Shown here: positions 22,569 to 35,046 of the stretch, piece after piece
How the letters are laid out: each line of letters opens with the position of its first letter
Position numbering within the stretch: the first letter of the stretch is position 1
DNA from: Stictocephala bisonia
Lineage: Eukaryota > Arthropoda > Insecta > Hemiptera > Membracidae
DNA: 64,000 bases
Reading direction: 5' to 3'
Assembly: GCA_035578905.1 (NCBI GenBank)
Contig: JAQJVL010000005.1
Location: forward strand, 2,720,474-2,784,473
Notes under the pieces: generated by a model
What the model was told of the DNA's origin: nothing
The model's database searches: none
Seen by the model: the letters and a program-made list of their open reading frames with translations, nothing else
Translations under genes and position numbers: made by a program

Positions 22569-25417
22569 TGAACAAAGTTGAAGAATTAGAAGTACTCATT
22601 TCCGATGAAGCTCCAGATCTACTATGTTTAACGGAACATTTTCTGAAAGGCGATGAGGTTGATAACTCTATAATTAACAATTACTCATGCATAGCATCCT
22701 TTTGTAGGTCAGTCATGAAAGGTGGAGGTGCAGGCATATGGTGTAGGCCTGGCGTACGATGTGAGCCTCTGGACAGTGTACAGTTTGGTGAGGAGGGTGT
22801 CTGTGAGCTTGCTGCAGTTTCCATAGTAATTGGAGAAAATATCAAAATATTGTTGGTAGCAGCCTACAGACCACCTTCACACCGACATGATGAATTTCTG
22901 GACCTAATTACTGAATGCCTTAATAAATACGCAAACCGTCATAACACCTCTGTAGTCATGGGTGACCTAAATATAGACCTCTCTAGCCACACCTTTGCTG
23001 CTCAAAAACTTGTCTCCACGATGGCTTCTTTTGGCCTATTCAATATTGTTGAGGGCTATACTAGGGAAGCGCAGGGATCGCAAAGTCTCATTGACCATGT
23101 ATTTACTAATGGAGGAAATGTTGAATGCTCAGTGATCACTTCCTGTTTGTCTGATCACTATGCCCAAGCAGCTAAGTTAAGTTTTAATATTTCGCAACCA
23201 GTGTCTGAACCTCTATTTCATTACATTAGATCGTTTTCTGACGCAAATGTGCGTCAATTCAATTATCTTATTTCTAAAGAGAACTGGAATGATATGTATG
23301 CTGCCACTGACTTAGATAACAAGTTTGACGCCTTCATGCTCAGTGTACAGCATGCTTTTAGTGTCTCATTTCCAAAAAAACTTAAAAAGGTGATTAACAA
23401 AGATAAGGGGAAAGTGATCCTGACCGATGAAGTATCGATTATAAAAACTGAAATTACTGATTTATATAAAAGAGTTCAACATCTTGACTCATCGCATTTC
23501 CTGAACTGTTATTACAGAAGGCTGAAATACAAATACAGATGTAAGATTCGAGAAATCAAATCGGCAAAAAATATCCATAAAATAGAAACATCAGAAAGTA
23601 GATCAAAGGCCATTTGGGATATAGTAAATAACAAAAGAAAATCAAAAAAGGCGTATAAACCAGAAATTGTTATTGAAGACGATGAAGGCAGACTAGTGAG
23701 TGCACCCGGTGATATTTGTAACATCTTTAGCGAGTTCTTTGCCAACGTAGGGAAAAACATCAGACCCACATTTAAAAAGCATGACCACTTTAAAACATCT
23801 GATAATAACTATGCAGGTTCCCTTTTTTTATATCCAACAACAGAAGAAGAAATTAACAGTATTATCAATGATTTAAAAAACAAAAAATCTTCAGGAAATG
23901 ATGAGATATCCTCTACTTTATTAAAAAAAATTTCAATACATTTGCTGAAGCCCCTGTGCCATCTAATTAATTTTTCCTTCACATATGGAGCATTCCCTAA
24001 GTGCTTAAAAGTGTCAGTCGTAAAGCCAATATTTAAAAAGGGAAATGCAAAGGTTTGCAACAGTTACAGACCTATATCAATTGTATCAGTTTTCTCTAAG
24101 GTCTTTGAAAAAGTAATGCTGATCCGGTTATGGGAATTCCTAGAACATAACAATATTATATTGAAAAATCAACATGGATTTATGAAGGGTAAATCTACAG
24201 TAACTGCTATGTTTAGTTTCATAAACGATATAGTACAAGATCTTGATTCTGGACATCCTTCAGCAGGATTATTTTTCGACCTGAGTAAGGCCTTTGATAC
24301 AGTCAACCACAATTTGTTGCTATTAAAGATGAGTGACGTGGGCATACGTGGTGTAGCATTGGATTGGATCGCCTCTTACCTACAAGGTAGAAAACAGTAT
24401 GTGGAAATAAAGTCAGTAGATAGTGCTAGGTATGTACGCCCCTACTCCTCAGTAGAGACCTCCATCGTGAGAGGAGTGCCTCAGGGCTCCGTCTTGGGCC
24501 CTGTTTTATTTCTGTTATATATGAACACTGTTCCCTCGTGTGCATCCATGACCAGACTTTCCTTATTTGCTGACGACACCTCTCTTTCAGTTTCAAGCCC
24601 CAACGTGGATCAATTGGAACGAGTTGCTTTTTGTGAGGCCAATAATTTAATTCAGTGGTTTGATGACAACTTACTCTCTATAAACTCTGATAAAACCCGA
24701 CTTATGAACTTCTGCTTGACGAAAGGGCGAGCTAAAGGTTTCAGCCTACTTGCAGATGAAACTGTGGTTCATCCGACACCGAGTGTCAGATTTTTGGGTT
24801 TAGTCTTGGACGAAAATCTCACGTTTTATGATCACATTGAAAGTGTTTCAAAAAAGCTTACTTCGGGAATCTTTGTGTTGCGCAATTTACGTAATACTGC
24901 AAACACCGAAGTTCTTCTATCTGCGTATTACGGGGTTATCTATCCCCACTTATCATACGCTATACCTATTTGGGGGTACGAAAACCAAAAAACCCTTTTT
25001 TTATTTAAAATTCAAAAATGGGCTCTAAGAATAATTTTTTCTCTGAAAAGAAACCAGTCCTGCAGGGACTATTTCCGTACGTCAGGTATCTTAACTCTAC
25101 CGTCTATCTACATTTTGGAAACACTAACTTTTGTCAAACGTAATCTTCCGAAATTCATTGTCCCAGTAAAAACTCCATACTTCTTGCGTAACTCTAACAA
25201 TCTTGCAGTTCCAAAACACTCTAAAACTTTTTTCAAAAAACATCTGTTTTATAATGGAATAAAACTATTCAACCATCTACCTTGTTCACTCAAGTTGGAA
25301 TCAAACCTCTTAAAATTTAGAAAACGGCTGAGGGACCATCTAGTAAATCTCTCTTGTTACAGCGTCCGGGAGTTTTATAATAAGGAATTTTGTACAACAC
25401 TGTTTAATACAGAGTAA
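22424..25417 (+). CDS. LINE ORF2: AP endonuclease and reverse transcriptase
   Basis: A 997-residue frame from ATG at 22,424, overlapping ORF1 by 145 nt in another phase. The apurinic-type endonuclease lies at about 38-260: LLHQNIRG (N44), LTEHF (E71), AAYRPP, VMGDLNIDL and CLSDHY. Reverse transcriptase spans about 500-790: VVKPIFKKG, NSYRPIS, NQHGFMKGKST, FFDLSKAFDTVNH (D619), RGVPQGSVLGPVLF and the catalytic FADD at 715-718. The C-terminal region ends with the usual 'LP..LK......F+..L+dhL' type segment. No RNase H. A start at ATG 22,568 (M49), which overlaps the ORF1 stop, would delete the conserved endonuclease Asn, so 22,424 is preferred. It is expected to nick the target and prime reverse transcription of the element RNA. 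Length and motif completeness suggest an active or recently active copy. Confidence 0.92.
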   Translation: MFETYFCQQTFFRGSSKTSQSPLDTLSRKRAGKRHTSLKLLHQNIRGLMNKVEELEVLISDEAPDLLCLTEHFLKGDEVDNSIINNYSCIASFCRSVMKGGGAGIWCRPGVRCEPLDSVQFGEEGVCELAAVSIVIGENIKILLVAAYRPPSHRHDEFLDLITECLNKYANRHNTSVVMGDLNIDLSSHTFAAQKLVSTMASFGLFNIVEGYTREAQGSQSLIDHVFTNGGNVECSVITSCLSDHYAQAAKLSFNISQPVSEPLFHYIRSFSDANVRQFNYLISKENWNDMYAATDLDNKFDAFMLSVQHAFSVSFPKKLKKVINKDKGKVILTDEVSIIKTEITDLYKRVQHLDSSHFLNCYYRRLKYKYRCKIREIKSAKNIHKIETSESRSKAIWDIVNNKRKSKKAYKPEIVIEDDEGRLVSAPGDICNIFSEFFANVGKNIRPTFKKHDHFKTSDNNYAGSLFLYPTTEEEINSIINDLKNKKSSGNDEISSTLLKKISIHLLKPLCHLINFSFTYGAFPKCLKVSVVKPIFKKGNAKVCNSYRPISIVSVFSKVFEKVMLIRLWEFLEHNNIILKNQHGFMKGKSTVTAMFSFINDIVQDLDSGHPSAGLFFDLSKAFDTVNHNLLLLKMSDVGIRGVALDWIASYLQGRKQYVEIKSVDSARYVRPYSSVETSIVRGVPQGSVLGPVLFLLYMNTVPSCASMTRLSLFADDTSLSVSSPNVDQLERVAFCEANNLIQWFDDNLLSINSDKTRLMNFCLTKGRAKGFSLLADETVVHPTPSVRFLGLVLDENLTFYDHIESVSKKLTSGIFVLRNLRNTANTEVLLSAYYGVIYPHLSYAIPIWGYENQKTLFLFKIQKWALRIIFSLKRNQSCRDYFRTSGILTLPSIYILETLTFVKRNLPKFIVPVKTPYFLRNSNNLAVPKHSKTFFKKHLFYNGIKLFNHLPCSLKLESNLLKFRKRLRDHLVNLSCYSVREFYNKEFCTTLFNTE

Positions 25418-25635
25418 ATATTTACATACATATATGAACTATGTTATTGTTTTTATTAATTAACATTATTAATATTATTTTAAGAGTGTAAACTTTTTCT
25501 ACATAAGTATATAGCTGTTAGTATTAAGTATTAAGAACTGTTATTGATCATAGTATACAGTATTTGACTTGGCTAATACAAACTGTTTTGTCAATTTGGC
25601 TAAATAAAGTGATTTGATTTGATTTGATTTGATTT
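25418..25635 (+). other. LINE 3' UTR and (GATTT)5 tail
   Basis: About 190 bp of AT-rich 3' UTR with AATAAAG just before five GATTT units (25,611-25,635). The pentamer tail is the likely site where reverse transcription starts at the target. Confidence 0.75.
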
Positions 25636-26979
25636 GGTCTCTGAACTCCATTTGGGTTTTGTAAACCTCAACGCTAACATAATCATCACTAAGTTTATAT
25701 TCATTTTACCAGCTTGTATCGGTGCATTTTGCATTAATTACAACTTGTTTTAATGTGTTTTTTGATAGAACCGGTCAATACAAACAGAATGCAACTTGTT
25801 TCACGACAATCGGTTTATAAGCAGATATTTAAACGGAATGTTGTGGAGTAGTTACAACCTGGTGGTGTTTTCTGATAGAACCGGTTTAAACAAATCGATT
25901 GTAACTTGTTTCATAAATTTAAAAAGTCCAACTTTTTAACCATTATTTATTGCTCTAATGTGTTAAATCATAATTGCACATAGAGGACAAAGAATGTACT
26001 CAGTAAATTTAAATTAAACTCTGAAAGTACTTTTCTTAAATGTGTGGACTTGTTATTTGCTCGTAAATTGTATTCATTTAATACAAAAGTAATTAAAACT
26101 CATTACGAGCATAAAATCGTAAAAGTCACCTCAAAAAGTATGAAGAAAGGAAAAGTAGTTAATCAGACTCTTCGGTATAATTTCTCACTCCACCACGCTG
26201 GCTAGCGCGTAAGTCATTGTGAATCACGATCTCAGGGAAAATTGAATACTGTTCATTCAATACGTTAGAGTTAATAGCACTTGGCAGTAATTCAATGGGC
26301 TTTCCTGACTTTTAATTGATTTAAGTTCACCTTCGAGTTTGAAAATTAATGGTGGTTCCTTGCTACTTCTAAAGTCACGCTTTATATAAAAGGCTCACAG
26401 GAACAAACTACGTTAAAAGTATCTTAAGGAGACTTGATGTGGTGGACTCATTTATGTAATATACTTTTAAAATCACAAAAAACACATTATCATATTATGA
26501 GTGTATTTAACTTATTGTGTATTACAAAATGATGTTCACATCGTTTAAAATGATACAAAGGACACGTATATACAAATATTCACTTAATAACCCAATAAAA
26601 ATATTTGGTAAAATAACGGTATTAATTAACACAAAAGATGCTAGTTTGTAGTTTTAAAGTTACAATGCAGGCCCTGTTGTAGATGACTTGCTATGATTTT
26701 CTTGGCTCAAGTTAAGAAAAATTAAACTTTGAAAATGAATATTTGACCCAAGAAATATTTTTGTATAGTATTTAGTGACTTTTCACATCCATTGGTGTAT
26801 GGTCTCCAAGGAGTTTGAAAAAAATAGTTAAGTAAACATAGGTAAACATATACATCATGTACAGGATTTGTCTAGCAGCGATGAATACTACAAACAAAAC
26901 TAAAAAAGTTGATCGAGTTCAAAATGACAGATCTTCAAAGATTTTACTGAAAAAAGGGATGTTTCAGAGTAACTGTTAG
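25636..26979. other. unique DNA with a short direct repeat
   Basis: No gene seen. Two diverged copies about 112 bp apart share TGATAGAACCGGT and AACTTGTTTCA (near 25,765 and 25,877). The rest is AT-rich. Confidence 0.5.
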
Positions 26980-29900
26980 AATTCTTTACCCCTGTTCATA
27001 ACCAACTTCATAATGTAATTTTGTAGGACAGTGTAACGTATTCTTTACCCCTGTTCATAACCAACTTCATAATGTAGTTTTGTATGACAGTATACGTATT
27101 CTTTACCCCTGTTCAAAACCAACTTCATAATGTAATTTTGTAGGACAGTGTAACGTATTCTTTACCCCTGTTCATAACCAACTTCATAATGTAGTTTTGT
27201 ATGACAGTGTAACGTATTCTTTACCTCTGTTCATAACCAACTTCATAATGTAGTTTTGTATGACAGTGTAACGTATTCTTTACCCCTGTTCATAACCAAC
27301 TTCATAATGTAATTTTGAAGGACAGTGTAACGTATTCTTTACCCCTGTTCATAACCAACTTCATAATGTAGTTTTGTATGACAGTGTAACGTATTCTTTA
27401 CCTCTGTTCATAACCAACTTCATAATGTAATTTTGTATGACAGTGTAACGTATTCTTTACCTCTGTTCATAACCAACTTCATAATGTAGTTTTGTATGAC
27501 AGTGTAACGTATTCTTTACCCCTGTTCATAACCAACTTCATAATGTAGTTTTGTATGACAGTGGAACGTATTCTTTACCCCTGTACATAACCAACTTCAT
27601 AATGTAGTTTTGTATGACAGTGTAACGTATTCTTTACCTCTGTTCATAACCAACTTCATAATGTAATTTTGTATGACAGTGTAACGTATTCTTTACCTCT
27701 GTTCATAACCAACTTCATAATGTAGTTTTGTATGACAGTGTAACGTATTCTTTACCCCTGTTCATAACCAACTTCATAATGTAATTTTGAATGATAATGT
27801 AACGTATTCTTTACTGCTGTTCATAACCAAGTTAATAATAATGTTTTGTATGACAGTGTAACGTATTCTTTACCCCTGTTCATAACCAACTTCATAATGT
27901 AATTTTGAATGATAATGTAACGTATTCTTTACCCCTGTTCATAACCAACTTCATAATGTAGTTTTGTATGACAGTGTAACGTATTCTTTACCCCTGTTCA
28001 TAACCAACTTCATAATGTAATTTTGTAAGACAGTGTAACGTATTCTTTACCCCTGTTCATAACCAACTTCATAATGTAGTTTTGTATGACAGTGTAACGT
28101 ATTCTTTACCTCTGTTCATAACCAACTTCATAATGTAATTTTGTATGACAGTGTAACGTATTCTTTACCTCTGTTCATAACCAACTTCATAATGTAGTTT
28201 TGTATGACAGTGTAACGTATTCTTTACCCCTGTTCATAACCAACTTCATAATGTAATTTTGTATGACAGTGTAACGTATTCTTTACCTCTGTTCATAACC
28301 AACTTCATAATGTAGTTTTGTATGACAGTGTAACGTATTCTTTACCCCTGTCCATAACCAACTTCATAATGTAATTTTGAATGATAATGTAACGTATTCT
28401 TTACCCCTGTTCATAACCAACTTCATAATGTAGTTTTGTATGACAGTGTAACGTATTCTTTACCCCTGTTCATAACCAACTTCATAATGTAATTTTGAAT
28501 GATAATGTAACGTATTCTTTACTGCTGTTCATAACCAACTTCATAATGTAGTTTTGTATGACAGTGTAACGTATTCTTTACCCCTGTTCATAACCAACTT
28601 CATAATGTAATTTTGAATGATAATGTAACGTATTCTTTACCCCTGTTCATAACCAACTTCATAATGTAGTTTTGTATGACAGTGTAACGTATTCTTTACC
28701 CCTGTTCATAACCAACTTCATAATGTAATTTTGAATGATAATGTAACGTATTCTTTACCCCTGTTCATAACCAACTTCATAATGTAGTTTTGTATGATAA
28801 TGTAACGTATTCTTTACCCCTGTCCATAACCAACTTCATAATGTAGTTTTGTATGACAGTGTAACGTATTCTCTACCCCTGTCCATAACCAACTTCATAA
28901 TGTAATTTTGTATGACAGTGTAACGTATTCTTTACCCCTGTCCATAACCAACTTCATAATGTAGTTTTGTATGACAGTGTAACGTATTCTTTACCCCTGT
29001 TCATAACCAACTTCATAATGTAGTTTTGTATGACAGTGTAACGTATTCTTTACCCCTGTTCATAACCAACTTCATAATGTAGTTTTGTATGACAGTGTAA
29101 CGTATTCTTTACCCCTGTTCATAACCAACTTCATAATGTAATTTTGAATGATAATGTAACGTATTCTTTACCCCTGTTCATAACCAACTTCATAATGTAG
29201 TTTTGTATGACAGTGTAACGTATTCTTTACCCCTGTTCATAACCAACTTCATAATGTAATTTTGAATGATAATGTAACGTATTCTTTACCCCTGTTCATA
29301 ACCAACTTCATAATGTAGTTTTGTATGACAGTGTAACGTATTCTTTACCCCTGTTCATAACCAACTTCATAATGTAGTTTTGTATGACAGTGTAACGTAT
29401 TCTTTACCCCTGTTCATAACCAACTTCATAATGTAGTTTTGTATGACAGTGTAACGTATTCTTTACCCCTGTTCATAACCAACTTCATAATGTAATTTTG
29501 TATGACAGTGTAACGTATTCTTTACCCCTGTTCATAACCAACTTCATAATGTAGTTTTGTATGACAGTGTAACGTATTCTTTACCCCTGTTCATAACCAA
29601 CTTCATAATGTAATTTTGTATGACAGTGTAACGTATTCTTTACCCCTGTTCATAACCAACTTCATAATGTAGTTTTGTATGACAGTGTAACGTATTCTTT
29701 ACCCCTGTTCATAACCAACTTCATAATGTAATTTTGTATGACAGTGTAACGTATTCTTTACCCCTGTTCATAACCAACTTCATAATGTAGTTTTGTATGA
29801 CAGTGTAACGTATTCTTTACCCCTGTTCATAACCAACTTCATAATGTAGTTTTGTATGACAGTGTAACGTATTCTTTACCCCTGTTCATAACCAACTTCA

Positions 29901-30180
29901 TAATGTAGTTTTGTATGACAGTGTAACGTATTCTTTACCCCTGTTCATAACCAACTTCATAATGTAATTTTGTATGACAGTGTAACGTATTCTTTACCCC
30001 TGTTCATAACCAACTTCATAATGTATTTTGTATGACAGTGTAACGTATTCTTTACCCCTGTTCATAACCAACTTCATAATGTAGTTTTGTATGACAGTGT
30101 TACGTATTCTTTACCCCTGTTCATAACCAACTTCATAATGTAGTTTTGTATGAAAGTGTAACGTATTCTTTACCCCTGTT
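26980..30180 (+). repeat. 59-bp satellite, clean block (about 54 units)
   Basis: Regular 59-bp units with ACGTATTCTTTACCCCTGTT and CATAACCAACTTCATAATGT. Two subtypes differ at the end: AGTTTTGTATGACAGTG and AATTTTGAATGATAATG. They sometimes alternate, which hints at dimeric or higher units. Variants such as CCTCTG and GTCCAT mark sub-blocks. Non-coding. Confidence 0.95.
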
Positions 30181-32620
30181 CATAACCAACTTCATAATGT
30201 AATTTTAGAATGATAATGTAACGTTATCTTTACCCCTGTTATAACCAACTTCATAAATGTAGTTTGTATGACAGTGTAACGTATTCTTATACCCCAAGTG
30301 TTCATAACCAACTATCATAATAGTAATTTGAATGATACTGTACGTATACTTTACCCCTGTTCATAACCAACATCATAATGTAGTTTTGTTATGTCATTGA
30401 ACGTATTCTTGTTACCCCTGTCCATAACCAAATTCCATAATGTAGTTTTGAATGATTACAGTATCGTATTCTTTACCCCTGTTCATAACCAACTTCATAT
30501 TGTAGTTTTGTATGCAGTGTAACGTAATTCTTTACCCCTGTACTATAACCAACTTCAAAATGTAATTTTGAATGATAATGTAATCTGGTATTTTACCTGT
30601 ATAACAACTTTAAGTATTTTATGTATGTAACGTATTTTTACCTGTCTAACCACTTCATAATGAGTTTTGTATGACAGTGTAACGTATTTACCTTATAACA
30701 ACTTATAATTAATTTTGTATACAGTTAAGTATTCTTTACCCTGTTCATAACCATTCATAATGTATTTTGATGAATGTACGTATTCTTTACTGTTATAACC
30801 AATATATAATTTTATGATGTAACGTATTCTTTACCCCTTTCATAACCACTTATAATGAATTTTATGATTTAAGTATTCTTACTGTTATACCACTTTAAAA
30901 ATGAATGAAGTATTTTCCAAATAAACCCATTATTAAGTTTTGACAGGAACGTTTTACCTTTACAACTTTAATTTTGATGACTTGAATTTTACCTGTTAAA
31001 ACTTTAAATTGTTGAAGAACGTTTCTTAACGAGATACAACTTTATAATCAATTATAAGTAACGATCTTTACCCTGTTTCTTCTTAACATCAAGTAATAAT
31101 TATTTTAACTTGAAGTTAACGTTTCTTTATGTCTAAACAATTCATAATGTAATTTTTAGACATGTAACTATTTTTACTCTGTTATAACCTTGATAATGTA
31201 GTTTTGTATGAATGTAATTATATTTTACTTTTATAACAACTTCAAATGGTAATTTTGTAACTGTAGAATGAAGTATTTTTACCCTTTCATAATAATTCAT
31301 AATTCTTTTGTATACATGTAACGTATTCTTTACTGTTCATAACCAACTTAATAATGTATTATGATGGTTCTTATATATTATTATTATTTAAGTATTTTTA
31401 CCCAAAATTAATTATATAATTATATTTTTACTGTACATCTTTATACATTAAGTTTTTACGACACTTATGTTTATACATAGTATTTTTACTGTACACTTTT
31501 TTAAGTAGTTTTTACTACATTATATGTAATTAGTATTTTTAGTAACACTATGTTTATCATGAATTTTACCCATACAACTATAATTATTTTGAATGTAACG
31601 TATCTTACCTTCAACAATTATAGTTTGTCATGAACGTTCTTACCTCATAACAATTTAATGTATTGGAGAGAACCGTATAACATTAATTATTTGAGATAGT
31701 TTTTTACATTATAGTTTGAATTGTACTCTTTACCTTTTAAATTATATTTTACATTATTTCCTATACTCATATGAAGTATAACTATTTTTTTCTTCAAAAT
31801 TATAATTTTTTAGAGTAAAAAAATTCTTTACCTCATACTTTATGTATTTTAAATAATTAAATTTACGTTATACTTCATATTATTTGTTAACTTTCTTACT
31901 TCAAATATTTATTTTGAATGAATATTTTTGTCATTCATTTTATTATTACCATATTATTTAGTTAAAATTTTATTATTTATTAATATGTATTTTTGTATAT
32001 TTTTGATAATTATTTTATGTAATTTATTATTAGGTACTTAACATATGTTTGATTTAGTATTTTATTACATATAATTATTGATAATGTAACTATTCTTACT
32101 GTATAACAACTTATATGTATTTTTACTTATATCTTACCCTTCATAACATTAATGTATTTATGATCTTTTCTCACATTAAATGTTTTACGTAACATTCTTA
32201 TTTAATTAAGTATTTTATGTATAAATCTTTATTTACATTAATTTTGTACATTAGTATTTTTTGATAACTTATATTATTTAAATAGTTTATGTTCTCATAT
32301 TTTAGTAAGTTCTTTCCTTACAACTATTATTTTGTGACGTTTCTTTACCTTCATAACAATTAATGTAGTTTGTATGACAGTGTAATTCTTTACCTGTTAT
32401 AACAACTTATATATTGATGAATGTAGTTTCTTACCTGTATACCATCATAATGTTTGTTGAGAGTATTCTTACCTGTCATAACCAATTAATGTATTTGAAT
32501 GATATTTTCCTTCATACAATAAATGTATGTGAATGTATATTTTACCTCAACTTATATAATAATTTTTTACTAACCTATATGTTTTGATGAAATTAGTACC
32601 AATGATTGATAATACAGTAT
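30181..32620 (+). repeat. corrupted 59-bp satellite
   Basis: The 59-bp pattern continues but with rapidly rising single-base losses and gains until, around 31,350-32,300, only AT-rich scraps remain. Recognisable fragments such as AACGTATTCTTTACC return and fade. The gradient starts abruptly and ends at a nearly perfect LINE copy. That looks more like a failed consensus of long reads over a repeat than like natural decay. Confidence 0.75.
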
Positions 32621-33400
32621 TTGTGCAAAAGTCACCTCAGGTATCTTTGCTTTGCGGAAATTAGGACAATTTTGCAATAAAGAGGTTATGAAAATGGCCC
32701 TATTTTGGATTAGTATATCCGCATCTTGCGTATGGTATACGACTTTGGGGGGGCTGCTCTAAACAAAGATTTGAGAGAGTATTTAATTCCAAAAAAAAGC
32801 AGTCCGCATTATTGGCAAACTAGGTTACAGAGAGTCGTGTAGAGCAACTTTCGGGGAGCTTGGTTTGTTGACCCTGCCCAGCCTCTACGTACTTGATGTA
32901 GTTCTGCACTGTAGATCGGGTGTAGATCTGACTCAGGGAAGAAGCGTTCACCAGTATGAGACGAGAGGCAGGTACAACTTTAGAATCCAACATCACAGAC
33001 TAACAGTAACCGATCATCTACCCCAGGTGTTTGGCGTTGGGCTAATTAACAAGCTTCCCGAAAGCATTAAAAATATTAACTCTCCGAATATATTTAAAAC
33101 TCGTTTGAAACGATTTTTGTTGTCAAAATCATTTTATTCAGTTGATGAGTTTATGACTGGCCGCTGGGCAAATTAAAAATTAATTGTAATAAAGTTCAAA
33201 ACTGAGATTGTGGACTGTATCTGAGTGACTAATCATCATTAGACTAAGAATGTATGAAATATCTTTGTATGTTTGATTGCGACCTTGATGTGAATGAATG
33301 TTTTATTTGTCTATATGTTTTATTTGTCTATATTTATATATTTATTTACCACCTGATGATTGTGATACATTTATGTTAAATGTTTGTTTGCAATAAAAGA

Positions 33401-33459
<59 letters not shown>

Positions 33460-33460
33460 G
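32621..33460 (+). pseudogene. LINE 3' fragment, copy 1
   Basis: Nearly identical to copy 2 (34,053-35,046) from AGTATTTGTGCAAAAGTCAC onward, through the C-terminal reverse-transcriptase tail, the stop at about 33,174-33,176, the 3' UTR and an (ATT)n tail (33,401-33,460, about 19 units). Early indels (an extra T in GGCCCTATTTT and a changed A/T run in TATTTAATTCC) break the frame, leaving 103 codons open at the end (32,865-33,176). Its upstream edge merges into the corrupted satellite, so the indels may be sequence errors rather than mutations. Confidence 0.78.
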
Positions 33461-34052
33461 ACAGTGTAACGTATTCTTTACCCCTGTTCATAACCAACTT
33501 CATAATGTAATTTTGTATGACAGTGTAACGTATTCTTTACCCCTGTTCATAACCAACTTGATAATGTAATTTTGTATGACAATGTAACGTATTCTTTACC
33601 CTTGTTCATAACCAACTTCATAATGTAGTTTTGTATGACAGTGTAACGTATTCTTTACCCCTGTTCATAACCAACTTCATAATGTAATTTTGAATGATAA
33701 TGTAACGTATTCTTTACCCCTGTTCATAACCAACTTCATAATGTAGTTTTGTATGACAGTGTAACGTATTCTTTACCCCTGTTCATAACCAACTTCATAA
33801 TGTAGTTTTGTATGACAGTGTAACGTATTCTTTACCCCTGTTCATAACCAACTTCATAATGTAATTTTGTATGACAGTGTAACGTATTCTTTACCCCTGT
33901 CCATAACCAACTTCATAATGTAATTTTGAATGATAATGTAACGTATTCTTTACCCCTGTTCATAACCAACTTCATAATGTAGTTATGTATGACAGTGTAA
34001 CGTATTCTTTACCCCTGTTCATAACCAACTTCATAATGTAATTTTGTATGAC
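33461..34052 (+). repeat. 59-bp satellite between LINE copies (10 units)
   Basis: About ten clean 59-bp units. Units 2-4 after the LINE copy carry private variants (ACTTGATAAT; ATGTAACG with CCCTTG; GAATGATA) that also follow LINE copy 2, showing a joint duplication. Confidence 0.92.
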
Positions 34053-35011
34053 TAATCGGCAACAAACCAATCAAAAACAAATATAATTAATTTCAATTTG
34101 AGACATCAAGATACTGCTGTACTACCAGCAGTTTCAATAGATGGTGTTTTCCTTGAAGAAACTGAGTCCACAAAATTCCTTGGAATGTACCTAGATCGTG
34201 GTCTGACTTGGAATAACCACATAGACAGTATTTGTGCAAAAGTCACCTCAGGTATCTTTGCTTTGCGGAAATTAGGACAATTTTGCAATAAAGAGGTTAT
34301 GAAAATGGCCCATTTTGGATTAGTATATCCGCATCTTGCGTATGGTATACGACTTTGGGGGGGCTGCTCTAAACAAAGATTTGAGAGAGTATTAAAATTC
34401 CAAAAAAAAGCAGTCCGCATTATTGGCAAACTAGGTTACAGAGAGTCGTGTAGAGCAACTTTCGGGGAGCTTGGTTTGTTGACCCTGCCCAGCCTCTACG
34501 TACTTGATGTAGTTCTGCACTGTAGATCGGGTGTAGATCTGACTCAGGGAAGAAGCGTTCACCAGTATGAGACGAGAGGCAGGTACAACTTTAGAATCCA
34601 ACATCACAGACTAACAGTAACCGATCATCTACCCCAGGTGTTTGGCGTTGGGCTAATTAACAAGCTTCCCGAAAGCATTAAAAATATTAACTCTCCGAAT
34701 ATATTTAAAACTCGTTTGAAACGATTTTTGTTGTCAAAATCATTTTATTCAGTTGATGAGTTTATGACTGGCCGCTGGGCAAATTAAAAATTAATTGTAA
34801 TAAAGTTCAAAACTGAGATTGTGGACTGTATCTGAGTGACTAATCATCATTAGACTAAGAATGTATGAAATATCTTTGTATGTTTGATTGCGACCTTGAT
34901 GTGAATGAATGTTTTATTTGTCTATATGTTTTATTTGTCTATATTTATATATTTATTTACCACCTGATGATTGTGATACATTTATGTTAAATGTTTGTTT
35001 GCAATAAAAGA

Positions 35012-35046
<35 letters not shown>
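34053..35046 (+). pseudogene. LINE 3' fragment, copy 2
   Basis: A 5'-truncated non-LTR retrotransposon. The open frame (to TAA at 34,785-34,787, about 229 codons, no ATG at its start) begins downstream of the FADD active site: ESTKFLGMYLDRGLTWNNHI, GLVYPHLAYGIRLWG, FQKKAVRIIG and LLTLPSLYVLDVV. These are homologous to the last third of the ORF2 at 22.4 kb but much diverged, so this is a different family. It is followed by a 3' UTR and (ATT)n. The element sits inside a 59-bp unit: TATGAC precedes it and recurs after the tail, a 6-bp target duplication or microhomology. No catalytic residues, hence not functional. Confidence 0.82.

Larger units (their letters stand above)
20770..25635 (+). mobile_element. 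CR1-like non-LTR retrotransposon, nearly complete
   Basis: Two overlapping long frames (ORF1 20,829-22,568; ORF2 22,424-25,417), a 3' UTR and a terminal pentamer repeat (GATTT)5 at 25,611-25,635 instead of poly(A). A short 3' microsatellite tail and an ORF1 esterase domain are traits of the CR1/L2 assemblage. The 5' boundary is not visible. ORF1 has no in-frame ATG before residue 166, so the copy may be 5'-truncated near 20,770-20,830. Both frames are free of stops, so the insertion is probably young. Confidence 0.85.

Noticed and set aside
32621..33460. Two independent LINE insertions at 32.6 and 34.1 kb
   Set aside because: Shared junction and shared private variants in the following satellite units show duplication of one insertion (real or by assembly).
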